A DNA stretch of 64,000 nucleotides, taken from Phyllobacterium sp. YR531. Lineage in GTDB: Bacteria; Pseudomonadota; Alphaproteobacteria; Rhizobiales; Rhizobiaceae. The notes under the pieces were generated by a model, which saw only the letters and a list, made by a program, of their open reading frames with translations, made no database searches and was not told where the DNA came from. A program made the translations under genes and the position numbers. This document shows positions 9,116-17,443 of this stretch, piece after piece (positions within the stretch are counted from its first letter, which is position 1; the number at the start of each line of letters is the position of its first letter). Location of the stretch: positions 124,001 to 188,000 of the forward strand of contig NZ_AKIZ01000037.1 of assembly GCF_000282595.1 (NCBI RefSeq). Reading direction: 5' to 3'.

Positions 9116-9970
9116 ATGCCAGACCAGAATTATGTCCTGACGCTCACCTGTGAAGACCGCCCGGGGATCGTTGCCTCTGTAACGACCGAGCTGGCAGGCA
9201 TGGATGCAAATATTGCCGAAAGCAATCAATTCTGGGATCGCCAGACCAACCGTTTCTTCATGCGTATCGCATTCACCGCTGCTGAGGGTACATCCAAGGA
9301 TGACGTCGAGCGCGCATTGAAGCCGGCTGTTTCTCGTTTCGACATGAAAACAAGCCTCATCGACCAGTCAAAGAAGCCAAAAATAATCATTATGGTCTCG
9401 CGCTTCGACCATGCACTGCTGCATCTGATTTACCAGATTAAAGTAGGTTGGCTTGATGCAGAGGTTGCCGCCATTGTCTCCAACCACGAGGATAGCCGGC
9501 GCTTTGCGGAGCATGAGGGCATCCCCTATCATGTGCTTCCAGTTTCGAAGGATAACAAGAAAGAGCAGGAAGATGCCCTGCTCAAGATCGTCAAGGATAC
9601 AGGCGCTGACCTCGTAATCCTTGCACGCTATATGCAGGTTCTTTCCGACAATCTATCAAAGCGGCTGTTCGGCAAGGTTATCAATATCCACCACTCGTTC
9701 CTGCCAAGCTTCAAAGGCGCGAAGCCATACCATCAGGCCTTTGAGCGCGGCGTGAAGCTTATTGGTGCAACGGCGCACTACGTGACACCGGATCTCGATG
9801 AGGGTCCTATCATTGAGCAGGAAACCGAACGGGTTACCCACGCCATGAGCGCCGAAGATTTTGTGGCCACGGGCCGCGACATTGAAAGCCGCGTGCTGGC
9901 ACGCGCGGTCAAGAAGCATCTTGAATCACGCGTCATGCTCAACGGCCACAAGACTGTAGTCTTCGGATAA
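9116..9970 (+). CDS. purU: Formyltetrahydrofolate deformylase
   Basis: The 284-residue protein has an N-terminal ACT domain (YVLTLTCEDRPGIVASVTTELAG) and a C-terminal formyltransferase-like domain. The latter carries the family motif INIHHSFLPSFKGAKPYHQA and a downstream GATAHYVTPDLDEGPIIEQ. It hydrolyses 10-formyl-THF to formate and THF, balancing one-carbon pools and supplying formate for purine synthesis. The ATG at 9116 has GGAG at a good distance; the ATG at 9095 is an alternative. It sits after the cob operon and convergent with the next gene, only 10 nt apart. Confidence 0.93.
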   Translation: MPDQNYVLTLTCEDRPGIVASVTTELAGMDANIAESNQFWDRQTNRFFMRIAFTAAEGTSKDDVERALKPAVSRFDMKTSLIDQSKKPKIIIMVSRFDHALLHLIYQIKVGWLDAEVAAIVSNHEDSRRFAEHEGIPYHVLPVSKDNKKEQEDALLKIVKDTGADLVILARYMQVLSDNLSKRLFGKVINIHHSFLPSFKGAKPYHQAFERGVKLIGATAHYVTPDLDEGPIIEQETERVTHAMSAEDFVATGRDIESRVLARAVKKHLESRVMLNGHKTVVFG

Positions 9971-9980
9971 TATTTCGGGG

Positions 9981-10904
9981 CTATTTGGCCGCGAAGTAAT
10001 TATCGAGATTGGAGACAACCCGGTCAGCCATGGCTTTGCGGGTCTCAACCGTGGCACTGCCCATATGCGGCTGCAGGACCACATTATCCAATGCGAACAG
10101 CTCAGTTGGGGCGTTAGGCTCATCGACAAACACGTCGAGCCCTGCGCGCCCAAGCTTCTTCGACTTCAACAACTCTACTAAGGCAACTTCGTCCACGACG
10201 GTGCCACGAGCAACGTTGATGAAGGTTCCCTGCGGTCCAATCGCCTGCAGGACTTCGCGGGAAATAACGCCCTGCGTTGCATCACCACCCGGCAAAATGG
10301 CAATAAGCGCCGCGCAGTCTCCGGCCATCTCAACCAGATTTTCATAATGCCTGAATGGGACATCGGGCTTCTTGTTGCGCGTGTGATAGACGACTTCACA
10401 GCCAAAGGCCAAGAGCTTGTCGGCGATCACACTACCGATGCGTCCCAACCCTACAAGACCGACTTTCTTGCCTTCAATACCGAGTGCGAGAGGAGCTGCC
10501 TCGCCCTTGGCCCAACGGCCTTCCCGGACAAAACGATCATTGGCAACGATATCTCTTGTCGAAGCAAGCAGAAGCGTGATCGCCATATTTGCCGTGTCCT
10601 CATTAAGTACATCCGGCGTATTGGCGATCTTTATGCCCTTTTTGTTGGCATAGGCAACGTCAAGAGAATCCGTACCAACGCCGAAAGATGAGACAATCTT
10701 CACCGCCGTCAAAAGGTCGATCATGTCGGCCTTCAGTCCCGTAAACGTACTGGTTACGGCTGCTTCAAAGCGCCCGGCATTGGCTTGCAGAAAGCCCAAT
10801 GCATCTTTTTCTTCATACAGCTTTTCAATCTCATATTTCTTGCCCAGTTCCTCAATGAGATAGGGCATGAGTGGTCCGAGAATGAGAAGGGGCTGTTTTG
10901 GCAT
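9981..10904 (-). CDS. D-isomer-specific 2-hydroxyacid dehydrogenase (GhrB / hydroxypyruvate reductase-like)
   Basis: This 307-residue enzyme has the substrate/NAD(P) two-domain fold: the dinucleotide site is GLVGLGRIGSVIA, the substrate-binding region NVARGTVVDE, and the catalytic Arg/Glu/His set includes the His in QPHMGSAT. It probably reduces glyoxylate or hydroxypyruvate. The exact 2-oxoacid is not decided by sequence. The ATG at 10904 (MPKQPLLILG) is preferred to an upstream start at 10949. It is divergent from the FMN-dependent hydroxyacid oxidase at 11081, another 2-hydroxyacid enzyme, so the two may share a regulatory region. Confidence 0.85.
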   Translation of the reverse strand: MPKQPLLILGPLMPYLIEELGKKYEIEKLYEEKDALGFLQANAGRFEAAVTSTFTGLKADMIDLLTAVKIVSSFGVGTDSLDVAYANKKGIKIANTPDVLNEDTANMAITLLLASTRDIVANDRFVREGRWAKGEAAPLALGIEGKKVGLVGLGRIGSVIADKLLAFGCEVVYHTRNKKPDVPFRHYENLVEMAGDCAALIAILPGGDATQGVISREVLQAIGPQGTFINVARGTVVDEVALVELLKSKKLGRAGLDVFVDEPNAPTELFALDNVVLQPHMGSATVETRKAMADRVVSNLDNYFAAK

Positions 10905-11080
10905 GGGAGCGAATCCTGTGGAGCATTGGTAAGAATGGCAGCGAACCATAACGATGTTTCAAAGGCAATGACAAACCATTTACTCGTGAAGCACCCACTC
11001 GTATATGATTATGCATGCAAGGGCCTTGCCTCAAAAGGCCATTCATATGAAAACAACACCACAACTATAGCGGGATGATC

Positions 11081-12271
11081 ATGGCAAAGAATTTGGAAAT
11101 AGCCGACTTGAAAAAAATCGCGCAGCGCCGCGTTCCAAAAATGTTCTTTGATTATGCAGACTCCGGCGCCTGGACCGAAAGTACCTACCGCGCCAATGAA
11201 GAGGATTTCGCCAAAATCCAGCTGCGCCAGCGTGTTGCCGTCGACATGACTGACCGAACGCTTGAGACCACGATGGTGGGTCAAACGGTATCAATGCCGG
11301 TTGCTCTAGCCCCGACAGGTTTGACAGGCATGCAGCACCCCGATGGTGAAATGCTGGCAGCTCAGGCGGCTGAAGAATTCGGCGTTCCGTTTACATTGTC
11401 TACTATGAGCATTTGCTCCATTGAGGACGTTGCATCGGTCACCAAGAAGCCTTTCTGGTTTCAGCTCTACGTCATGCGTGATCGTGACTTCATCTATAAT
11501 CTGATCGATCGTGCGAAAGCTGCCAAATGTTCCGCGCTGGTGCTTACACTCGACCTGCAAATCCTAGGACAGCGGCACAAAGACATTCGCAATGGCCTTT
11601 CCGCGCCGCCCAAAATGACACCTGCATTTCTTTGGCAGATGATGACCCGCCCGCAATGGTGCATGGGCATGCTCAAAACAAAGCGCCGTAGCTTCGGCAA
11701 TATTATTGGTCATGCCAAGGGTGTGGAAAACATGTCTTCGCTCGGGGTCTGGACTGCAGAACAGTTCGATCCCCGCCTCTCCTGGAACGACGTCGCATGG
11801 ATCAAGGAACGTTGGGGCGGCAAGCTTATCATCAAAGGCATTCTTGACGTTGAAGATGCAAAGATTGCTGCAGCCACCGGCGCCGATGCAATTATCGTTT
11901 CCAACCATGGTGGCCGACAATTGGATGGCGCACCATCGTCAATTTCCGTACTCGCAGAAATCGTCGATGCTGTTGGCGACAAGATAGAAGTGCTGTTTGA
12001 TGGTGGCATACGTTCCGGCCAAGACGTTCTGAAAGCATTGGCAATTGGTGCAAAAGGCACATTCATTGGCCGCGCGTTTCTCTATGGTCTGGGCGCTGGA
12101 GGCAAGGCTGGCGTAACGGAGGCTTTAGAGATCATCCGTAAAGAGCTCGACATTACCATGGCCCTGTGCGGCGAACGGGATGTGAAAGTTCTCGACCGGA
12201 ACAATCTGTACAAAAGCGGCCTCGAAACCAAACCGCGCATGTCCCAGGTCAAAAAAAAGAAAACTGGCTGA
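11081..12271 (+). CDS. FMN-dependent alpha-hydroxy-acid dehydrogenase (LldD-like)
   Basis: The 396-residue protein is a full-length member of the L-lactate dehydrogenase / glycolate oxidase family. It has the N-terminal IADLKKIAQRRVPKMFFDY, the active-site SNHGGRQLDGAPSS, and the FMN phosphate-binding segments DGGIRSGQDVLKALAIGA and FIGRAFLYGLGAGG. It oxidises an L-2-hydroxyacid, probably L-lactate, passing electrons to quinone or oxygen. The start at 11081 has a GGGA 5-6 nt upstream; an ATG two codons earlier (11075) is an alternative. The downstream GT29-like gene follows 4 nt after the stop, so they are probably co-transcribed. Confidence 0.88.
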   Translation: MAKNLEIADLKKIAQRRVPKMFFDYADSGAWTESTYRANEEDFAKIQLRQRVAVDMTDRTLETTMVGQTVSMPVALAPTGLTGMQHPDGEMLAAQAAEEFGVPFTLSTMSICSIEDVASVTKKPFWFQLYVMRDRDFIYNLIDRAKAAKCSALVLTLDLQILGQRHKDIRNGLSAPPKMTPAFLWQMMTRPQWCMGMLKTKRRSFGNIIGHAKGVENMSSLGVWTAEQFDPRLSWNDVAWIKERWGGKLIIKGILDVEDAKIAAATGADAIIVSNHGGRQLDGAPSSISVLAEIVDAVGDKIEVLFDGGIRSGQDVLKALAIGAKGTFIGRAFLYGLGAGGKAGVTEALEIIRKELDITMALCGERDVKVLDRNNLYKSGLETKPRMSQVKKKKTG

Positions 12272-12275
12272 TTAA

Positions 12276-12920
12276 ATGACAAGTTCATCCGAGGCGGTAA
12301 AACGGATTGTTATCGTCGGCAACGGGCCTGTTGAACCCGGCCTGGCTGACGCCATTGATCGTGCCGATCTCGTGATCCGTTTCAACGAAGCGAATATTCA
12401 GCCAGACTTGACCGGCACCAAGACCGATATTCTTTTTCTAATGAACTCCGGTAAGTCCATGCAGGCGCGGCTGGAAACGCCAGCCTATTGGCAGGAACCA
12501 TTTGTACTGGATGCGAAGGAGATTATTCTCCCTTACCACCCCTCCATAGTGAAGCACTATCATCCAAGGCCAAACTTTCTGTCACGCATCAAAGGTCGAA
12601 AAGCTGACTGGACAGCGGAAACACTTAAAAAGATTGAGGCGCTTGGAAAGAAGGCAACCATAATTTCCGCTGATTTCTACTACGAGACCTGTCGCATACT
12701 TGATATTTCTCAAAGCGAACTCAACAGTGTTTTCCCCAGCTCAGGGCTACTTGCAATTCGGTATACGATTGAAACGTTTCGGCTGGATTCAACCCGGGTC
12801 GAGTTTTGCGGCTTTAGCTGGCAGGGCTGGAAAAGACACTCTTGGGGCAACGAACAGCGCTGGGTTGATGAACAGGTCAACCTCGGCAAATTATCGCCGC
12901 TCCTGCCAAGGGCAGGTTGA
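12276..12920 (+). CDS. Glycosyltransferase family 29-like (sialyltransferase-fold) protein
   Basis: This 214-residue protein shows degenerate counterparts of all the sialyltransferase motifs in order. An L-motif-like IVIVGNGPVEPGLADAIDRA runs on to DLVIRFNEA (residues 11-39). An S-motif-like PSSGLLAIRYTIE (154-166) leads into FCGFSW (177-182), and an H-x4-E very-small motif is formed by H188 and E193. Rhizobiales homologues are annotated either as GT29 or, misleadingly, as a urease operon accessory protein; no urease genes are near. The acceptor and donor sugars are unknown. It has no signal peptide or membrane segment, so it is probably cytosolic. It follows the hydroxyacid dehydrogenase by 4 nt. 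Confidence 0.65.
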   Translation: MTSSSEAVKRIVIVGNGPVEPGLADAIDRADLVIRFNEANIQPDLTGTKTDILFLMNSGKSMQARLETPAYWQEPFVLDAKEIILPYHPSIVKHYHPRPNFLSRIKGRKADWTAETLKKIEALGKKATIISADFYYETCRILDISQSELNSVFPSSGLLAIRYTIETFRLDSTRVEFCGFSWQGWKRHSWGNEQRWVDEQVNLGKLSPLLPRAG

Positions 12921-12954
12921 GCATAACTGGGTCAGCTAACGTTTCGAAGAGTTT

Positions 12955-13029
12955 TGGTACGCCCAAGGGGAATCGAACCCCTGTTTGCGCCGTGAGAGGG
13001 CGCCGTCCTAACCGCTAGACGATGGGCGC
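12955..13029 (-). tRNA. tRNA-Glu (CTC anticodon)
   Basis: Read on the minus strand the gene starts GCGCCCA and folds as a complete cloverleaf. The D-stem is GTCT/GGAC, the anticodon stem GCGCC/GGCGC with loop CTCTCAC, and the T-stem AGGGG/CCCCT with loop TTCGATT. The anticodon is CTC, reading GAG (Glu). The acceptor stem closes with a G-U pair at 1-72, and a CCA end is encoded at 12957-12955. The identity is secure; transcript ends are approximate. Confidence 0.95.
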
Positions 13030-13104
13030 ATCGCAGTATGTGGCGGGTATAATCAAGGCAGGCGAAAAGTGCAATGGCCATTTGCGACCATGGCACTCTA
13101 TTGG

Positions 13105-13503
13105 CTAATTACCATCAGCCTCGGCAATACGCGCGATCACACGCTTGGTCGCAACGTCGTAGAGGAGGATCTGGCGAGTGCCATTGGCAAGTCGGGTTTC
13201 CAGCGAAAGCGTATTATCCGAAAGATTGTGCGAGAGAATCCGGGTTCCCGGGTCAAGCGTGATAGACTCGCCTGCCAGTGCCGCCCCGAGAGGCTGGCCC
13301 GGTGAAGCAACACTTGGCGCAGACGCAACATCTTCCACCGGCTGGTTAATCTTGTAGACAATGGCGGCAAGCACCGCCATAAGACCAATGACCATAATAC
13401 CGATGGACACAGCAAGCAGCCGGATCATCTTGCGGCGGACCCGCTCCATAGCCGGGTCAAGGGGCTGTTCATCGCCATCCAGGTCTGGATTAATATTTGC
13501 CAT
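13105..13503 (-). CDS. Conserved hypothetical single-pass membrane protein
   Basis: The 132-residue product has a charged N-terminal tail (DLDGDEQPLDPAMERVRRK), one membrane helix at about residues 28-50 (MIRLLAVSIGIMVIGLMAVLAAIVY) and a periplasmic C-terminal domain. That domain ends with a strand-rich segment (LSLETRLANGTRQILLYDVATKRVI). The topology is that of an inner-membrane protein with a small periplasmic sensor-like domain. I do not recognise a functional family. The start at 13503 (MANINPD) is supported by the absence of conserved sequence before it. It is divergent from rluD. Confidence 0.7.
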   Translation of the reverse strand: MANINPDLDGDEQPLDPAMERVRRKMIRLLAVSIGIMVIGLMAVLAAIVYKINQPVEDVASAPSVASPGQPLGAALAGESITLDPGTRILSHNLSDNTLSLETRLANGTRQILLYDVATKRVIARIAEADGN

Positions 13504-13593
13504 GCAAGGCATCTCCGAGGTTAGAACGCAGTTCCACATCCAGCTATGAGCGGACGCGGCGCGGTAGGCCTCTGTAACGAAGGGACTAGGTTT

Positions 13594-14598
13594 TTGAAAG
13601 CGCTAATTACCGATAACGATGCTGCCGGCAAGCGTCTTGATGCTTGGTTGTCTGCTCAACTGGCGCCTGACCTTTCCCGAAATCGCATCCAATCTCTGAT
13701 AAGCAGCGGCCAGGTCACAATTGACGGCAAAGTCGTCAGTGAGACCAAACACAAACTTCGCGACGGGATGAACATAGAGATCATCGTTCCGGAACCGGAA
13801 GACGCTACGCCAACAGGTGAAGATATTCCGCTGGACATTCTTTATGAAGACACCGATCTGGTTGTTATCAACAAGCCGGCAGGCCTCGTCGTGCATCCCG
13901 GCAATGGCAATTGGACGGGCACGCTCGTCAACGCGCTCATCCACCATTGCGGCGATACGCTTTCTGGAATTGGTGGCGTTAAGAGACCGGGGATTGTTCA
14001 CCGGCTCGATAAAGAAACCAGTGGCGTGATCGTCGTGGCCAAGAATGATCTTGCTCATCGGCATTTGAGTGCACAATTTGCCGATCATGGCCGTACTGGA
14101 GACCTTGAACGCGCTTATCTTGCCATCGTCTGGGGTACGCCTGATAGAACGACTGGCACTATAGATGCGCATTTGGGGCGCTCACACCGCGACCGGACCA
14201 AACAGGCTATCGTTCATGAGGAGCGCGAAGATGCACGGCACGCTGTCACGCACTTTGAAGTGCTGGAGCGTTTCGGCGCGCGTGAAGACTCAACAGCGCT
14301 GGCATCCCTGATTGAATGCCAACTGGAAACGGGCAGGACTCATCAGATTCGCGTACACATGACCCATATTGGCCATCCACTTGTTGGCGATATGGAGTAT
14401 GGCGGAGCGTATAAAACCAAAGCGAACAAATTCGATGAGCCATTGCAGTCCATCGTCAAAGGCTTCGACCGTCAGGCACTTCACGCGCGACTGCTGGCGT
14501 TCGAACACCCCACAACAGGCGAGATCATGCGGTTTGAAGCTCCGCTGCCGGAAGATATGTTCAAACTGCTGCAAGCCTTTCGCGGGTACAAACACTAG
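13594..14598 (+). CDS. rluD: Ribosomal large-subunit pseudouridine synthase, RluD type
   Basis: The 334-residue protein has an N-terminal S4 RNA-binding domain (RLDAWLSAQLAPDLSRNRIQ) and a pseudouridine synthase domain with the catalytic motif GIVHRLDKETSGVIVVAK, whose Asp is the nucleophile. RluD makes pseudouridines in helix 69 of 23S rRNA, important for ribosome function. I chose the TTG at 13594 because alignment with RluD N-termini begins there and AGGGA lies about 8 nt upstream. An ATG at 13546 in the same frame lacks a ribosome-binding site. It lies 221 nt before rpoH. Confidence 0.88.
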   Translation: MKALITDNDAAGKRLDAWLSAQLAPDLSRNRIQSLISSGQVTIDGKVVSETKHKLRDGMNIEIIVPEPEDATPTGEDIPLDILYEDTDLVVINKPAGLVVHPGNGNWTGTLVNALIHHCGDTLSGIGGVKRPGIVHRLDKETSGVIVVAKNDLAHRHLSAQFADHGRTGDLERAYLAIVWGTPDRTTGTIDAHLGRSHRDRTKQAIVHEEREDARHAVTHFEVLERFGAREDSTALASLIECQLETGRTHQIRVHMTHIGHPLVGDMEYGGAYKTKANKFDEPLQSIVKGFDRQALHARLLAFEHPTTGEIMRFEAPLPEDMFKLLQAFRGYKH

Positions 14599-14819
14599 GG
14601 AACCATTATCAGTTTTGTGCGTTTAGGCGGGTGCACGTAATATGACCTGATTGTTCACATTTATGTGACGCTTTGTTTCATGTCGAAATGCACCGTGTTT
14701 TTGACAAAATGATACCTATATATGCATAGCATTAATCTGCTCGCGCCAATGTTTTGGGCGGGCAGTTGCTGCGAACCTGCCGATAATGGAGGTTCATTTC
14801 AAACGAGGAGGGGTGCTCT

Positions 14820-15731
14820 GTGGCCCAAAATCTTCCAAGTATTCTAGGCGGTGACGGCGGTCTTACCCGTTATCTTGAAGAAATCCGTAAGTTTCCAATG
14901 CTTGAACCGCAGGAAGAGTACATGCTCGCCAAGCGGTATCTTGAGCATACTGATGCGAAAGCCGCACATAAGCTGGTGACCAGCCATCTGCGTCTCGTTG
15001 CGAAAATCGCAATGGGCTATCGCGGTTATGGCTTGCCGATAGGCGAAGTCATATCTGAAGGCAATGTTGGCTTGATGCAGGCTGTCAAACGCTTCGAACC
15101 GGAGCGGGGTTTCCGTTTGGCGACTTATGCCATGTGGTGGATCAAGGCATCCATTCAGGAATATGTCCTGCGCTCCTGGAGCCTAGTCAAAATGGGCACA
15201 ACTGCCAATCAAAAGCGCCTGTTCTTCAACCTGCGTAAGGTGAAGAGCAAGATTCAGGCGCTAGATGATGGCGATCTGAACCCTGAACAGGTCAAGGAAA
15301 TCGCAACGCGACTGAGCGTATCCGAGGATGAAGTGGTTTCGATGAACCGCCGTCTTTCCGGCGATGCATCATTGAACGCGCCGATCCGGTCCTCCGATGG
15401 CGAAGCTGGTGGCGATTGGCAGGATTGGCTGGTCGATGATCATGATAGTGCTGAAACCATGCTAATCGAACAGGACGAGCTGGAAAACCGCCGTGAGATG
15501 CTCTCCGGTGCCATGTCATCCCTGAATGAACGCGAACGCCGGATTTTCGAGGCACGCCGATTGGCAGACGATCCGATCACACTTGAGGACTTGTCGACCG
15601 AATTCGGCATCAGCCGCGAGCGTGTCCGGCAGATCGAAGTTCGCGCTTTTGAAAAGGTTCAGGATGCCGTCAAGGCTGCTGCTATTCGTCAGCAGAAGGC
15701 CTTGGTTTCCGGCGGTGCTGACGCACGCTGA
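14820..15731 (+). CDS. rpoH: RNA polymerase heat-shock sigma factor (sigma-32)
   Basis: The 303-residue protein has regions 2 and 4 of a sigma-70 family member, including the RpoH box NQKRLFFNLRKVK in region 2.5-3, which separates RpoH from housekeeping sigma. The helix-turn-helix (EDLSTEFGISRERVRQIEVRAFEKVQ) is at the C-terminus. It directs heat-shock transcription; alphaproteobacteria often carry two copies and only one is visible here. The start is GTG at 14820, preceded by an excellent GAGGAGG about 8 nt upstream. A TTGACA at 14701-14706 may mark its promoter. A strong hairpin terminator follows. Confidence 0.95.
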   Translation: MAQNLPSILGGDGGLTRYLEEIRKFPMLEPQEEYMLAKRYLEHTDAKAAHKLVTSHLRLVAKIAMGYRGYGLPIGEVISEGNVGLMQAVKRFEPERGFRLATYAMWWIKASIQEYVLRSWSLVKMGTTANQKRLFFNLRKVKSKIQALDDGDLNPEQVKEIATRLSVSEDEVVSMNRRLSGDASLNAPIRSSDGEAGGDWQDWLVDDHDSAETMLIEQDELENRREMLSGAMSSLNERERRIFEARRLADDPITLEDLSTEFGISRERVRQIEVRAFEKVQDAVKAAAIRQQKALVSGGADAR

Positions 15732-15742
15732 AGGCTCCCGCA

Positions 15743-15778
15743 CTAAAAAAAGGCCGCTTCAAGCGGCCTTTTTTGTAT
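15743..15778. terminator. Bidirectional Rho-independent terminator after rpoH
   Basis: AAAAAAAGGCCGCTT and AAGCGGCCTTTTTT form a GC-rich stem of about 8-12 bp around a tiny loop, with an A-run on one side and a T-run on the other. It lies between the convergent rpoH and the 535-residue protein gene, so it can stop transcription from both. Confidence 0.9.
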
Positions 15779-15781
15779 CTA

Positions 15782-17389
15782 TTAACCGCCAGCTTTGGCT
15801 GCCCATGACTTGAGCACTTCATCAAAGGCGCGCTCACCCGGCAAGCCTTTTTCGAGTGTAATCAGAGCACGGCGTCCAGTCTTGTAAGCTATCGGAATAT
15901 CGATCCAGGACATACGACGCATAAGCGAAGTATTTGTATCGACTGCGGTTTTGGCATCATTCATGGCGATGATGAAGAAGTTATCGGCGATCTTTGCCGG
16001 TATCGCAACGAGCGGGCTACCCGGCGCTTCTTCCCTGTCCTTGAATGTCATGCGCGAAACATTATCGATGGAGCCACCGGCAAAACCTTCAGGCACTGTG
16101 AAAATCATCTCGATGAGATGGCTTGCCGGCAGGGTCTTGTCACCATTGCGGCGAATGATCATGCGCAGCTTGATCGCAAGTTCCGGAATATTCACCTCAG
16201 CGCGTATTGCAGGTTCTGGCGGTAGATCATTGCCAGGAGATTCCTGCACAACAGACCAGACGACACCGCCCTCTTCACGACGTTGGGCATCTTGACCCGA
16301 ACGTTCTTCATAAAAGAATGCTTTCTGGCCAATCGGCAAGGCTGCCGGCGGCTGGGTCTGTCCCGCCGGTTGCTGACCTGGTGCTGCCGGTTGAGCAGCC
16401 GGGTCTGAAGTTGACGTGGCTACCGAGGTTCCTTCACCGACTGAAGGTGTGTCATTGGCACGGCCGGGATCAATTTCCTGACCATCGGGAAGTAGCCTTT
16501 GAGTGAGCTTGGGCTCGCCTTTTGGCTCTGTCGAATTTGGTGCAGCCGTAGGTGTAGCTGCTGGCTGAGCCGGTTTGACAGGCTGCTGAGGCGTTGGCTG
16601 TGTCGCCGCTGTCTGGGTCGGCTTTGGAGCGGGAGTTGGTTCGCTGCTGCTTGTAAGGCTGACAATATAATCTTTAGCGGCGCTCGCCTGTTTCGAGATA
16701 TCATCCCTCCAAGTATAGCCCGCATAGGCAACGCCTGCGACAACCGCAAGCAATGCCGCTATGCTGATAAGCGGCACAAGAGACCGCTTGGGTTCCGGCT
16801 GCTTGAGCGGCCCGCGTGTATAGACACCGTAATCACTGCGTGAATCGTCGTCACCACCACGTACCCCAAAGCCTTCGTCGTCGATCGCATCGCGCGATAA
16901 GTTTGAACGTTCGGGAGCGCCTACTGAAAAATCCTCTTCTTCTGGCCCTGCACTTGGTTTGCTCCTGTCCTGGCTGGACAGGAAATCTTCAAGAGCATCC
17001 GGTTGTGTTTCGATAGGCACAAATGGAGGCGTGGCTGCAGGTTCGCTTCTCGTCCACGACGGCGCGGGTGTTGGTGTTGGCTCCGCCTTAGCGACTGGCG
17101 GCGGTGGCGCAACAACTACCTCGGGAACCGTTGGGGGTGGCGCAACCGGCAATGGCTCCGGTACCGGCGCTATGTCTTCGTCAGCCGGTGCAAAACTGGC
17201 TTCGACCTCAGAAATTGCATCGTCAAGCGCAGCAATCTGACGCTTTGCTACAGCTTCAGGCGCATTCAGCGTGACTAGTTTCTGCTCAATCGTTGCGCGA
17301 GCTTTTGCGTACACACGTTGACGGAGCTCGGGAGTTGGGTCCGCAAGCCCGTCAATTGTCTTTCTCAATACTGCAACGAAATCTGCCAT
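15782..17389 (-). CDS. Conserved hypothetical proline-rich single-pass membrane protein
   Basis: This 535-residue protein has four parts. An N-terminal helical segment (about 1-65, MADFVAVLRKTIDGLADPTPELRQ) comes first, followed by a low-complexity Pro/Ala/Val linker (70-195). A single membrane helix lies near 205-228 (LVPLISIAALLAVVAGVAYAGY), with a second Pro/Thr/Gln linker after it. A folded C-terminal domain of about 180 residues ends the protein (starting QKAFFYEERSGQDAQRREEG, with VPEGFAGGSIDNVSRMTFKD later). The layout is of an inner-membrane protein with cytoplasmic and periplasmic modules, similar in style to TolA-like spanners. No known domain was recognised. It is convergent with rpoH and downstream of purA by 54 nt. 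Confidence 0.75.
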   Translation of the reverse strand: MADFVAVLRKTIDGLADPTPELRQRVYAKARATIEQKLVTLNAPEAVAKRQIAALDDAISEVEASFAPADEDIAPVPEPLPVAPPPTVPEVVVAPPPPVAKAEPTPTPAPSWTRSEPAATPPFVPIETQPDALEDFLSSQDRSKPSAGPEEEDFSVGAPERSNLSRDAIDDEGFGVRGGDDDSRSDYGVYTRGPLKQPEPKRSLVPLISIAALLAVVAGVAYAGYTWRDDISKQASAAKDYIVSLTSSSEPTPAPKPTQTAATQPTPQQPVKPAQPAATPTAAPNSTEPKGEPKLTQRLLPDGQEIDPGRANDTPSVGEGTSVATSTSDPAAQPAAPGQQPAGQTQPPAALPIGQKAFFYEERSGQDAQRREEGGVVWSVVQESPGNDLPPEPAIRAEVNIPELAIKLRMIIRRNGDKTLPASHLIEMIFTVPEGFAGGSIDNVSRMTFKDREEAPGSPLVAIPAKIADNFFIIAMNDAKTAVDTNTSLMRRMSWIDIPIAYKTGRRALITLEKGLPGERAFDEVLKSWAAKAGG

Positions 17390-17443
17390 TCACCCAAACC
17401 TATGGTTTTGTTGTGAGATTAACCTCAAGCCACATGCGCGACT

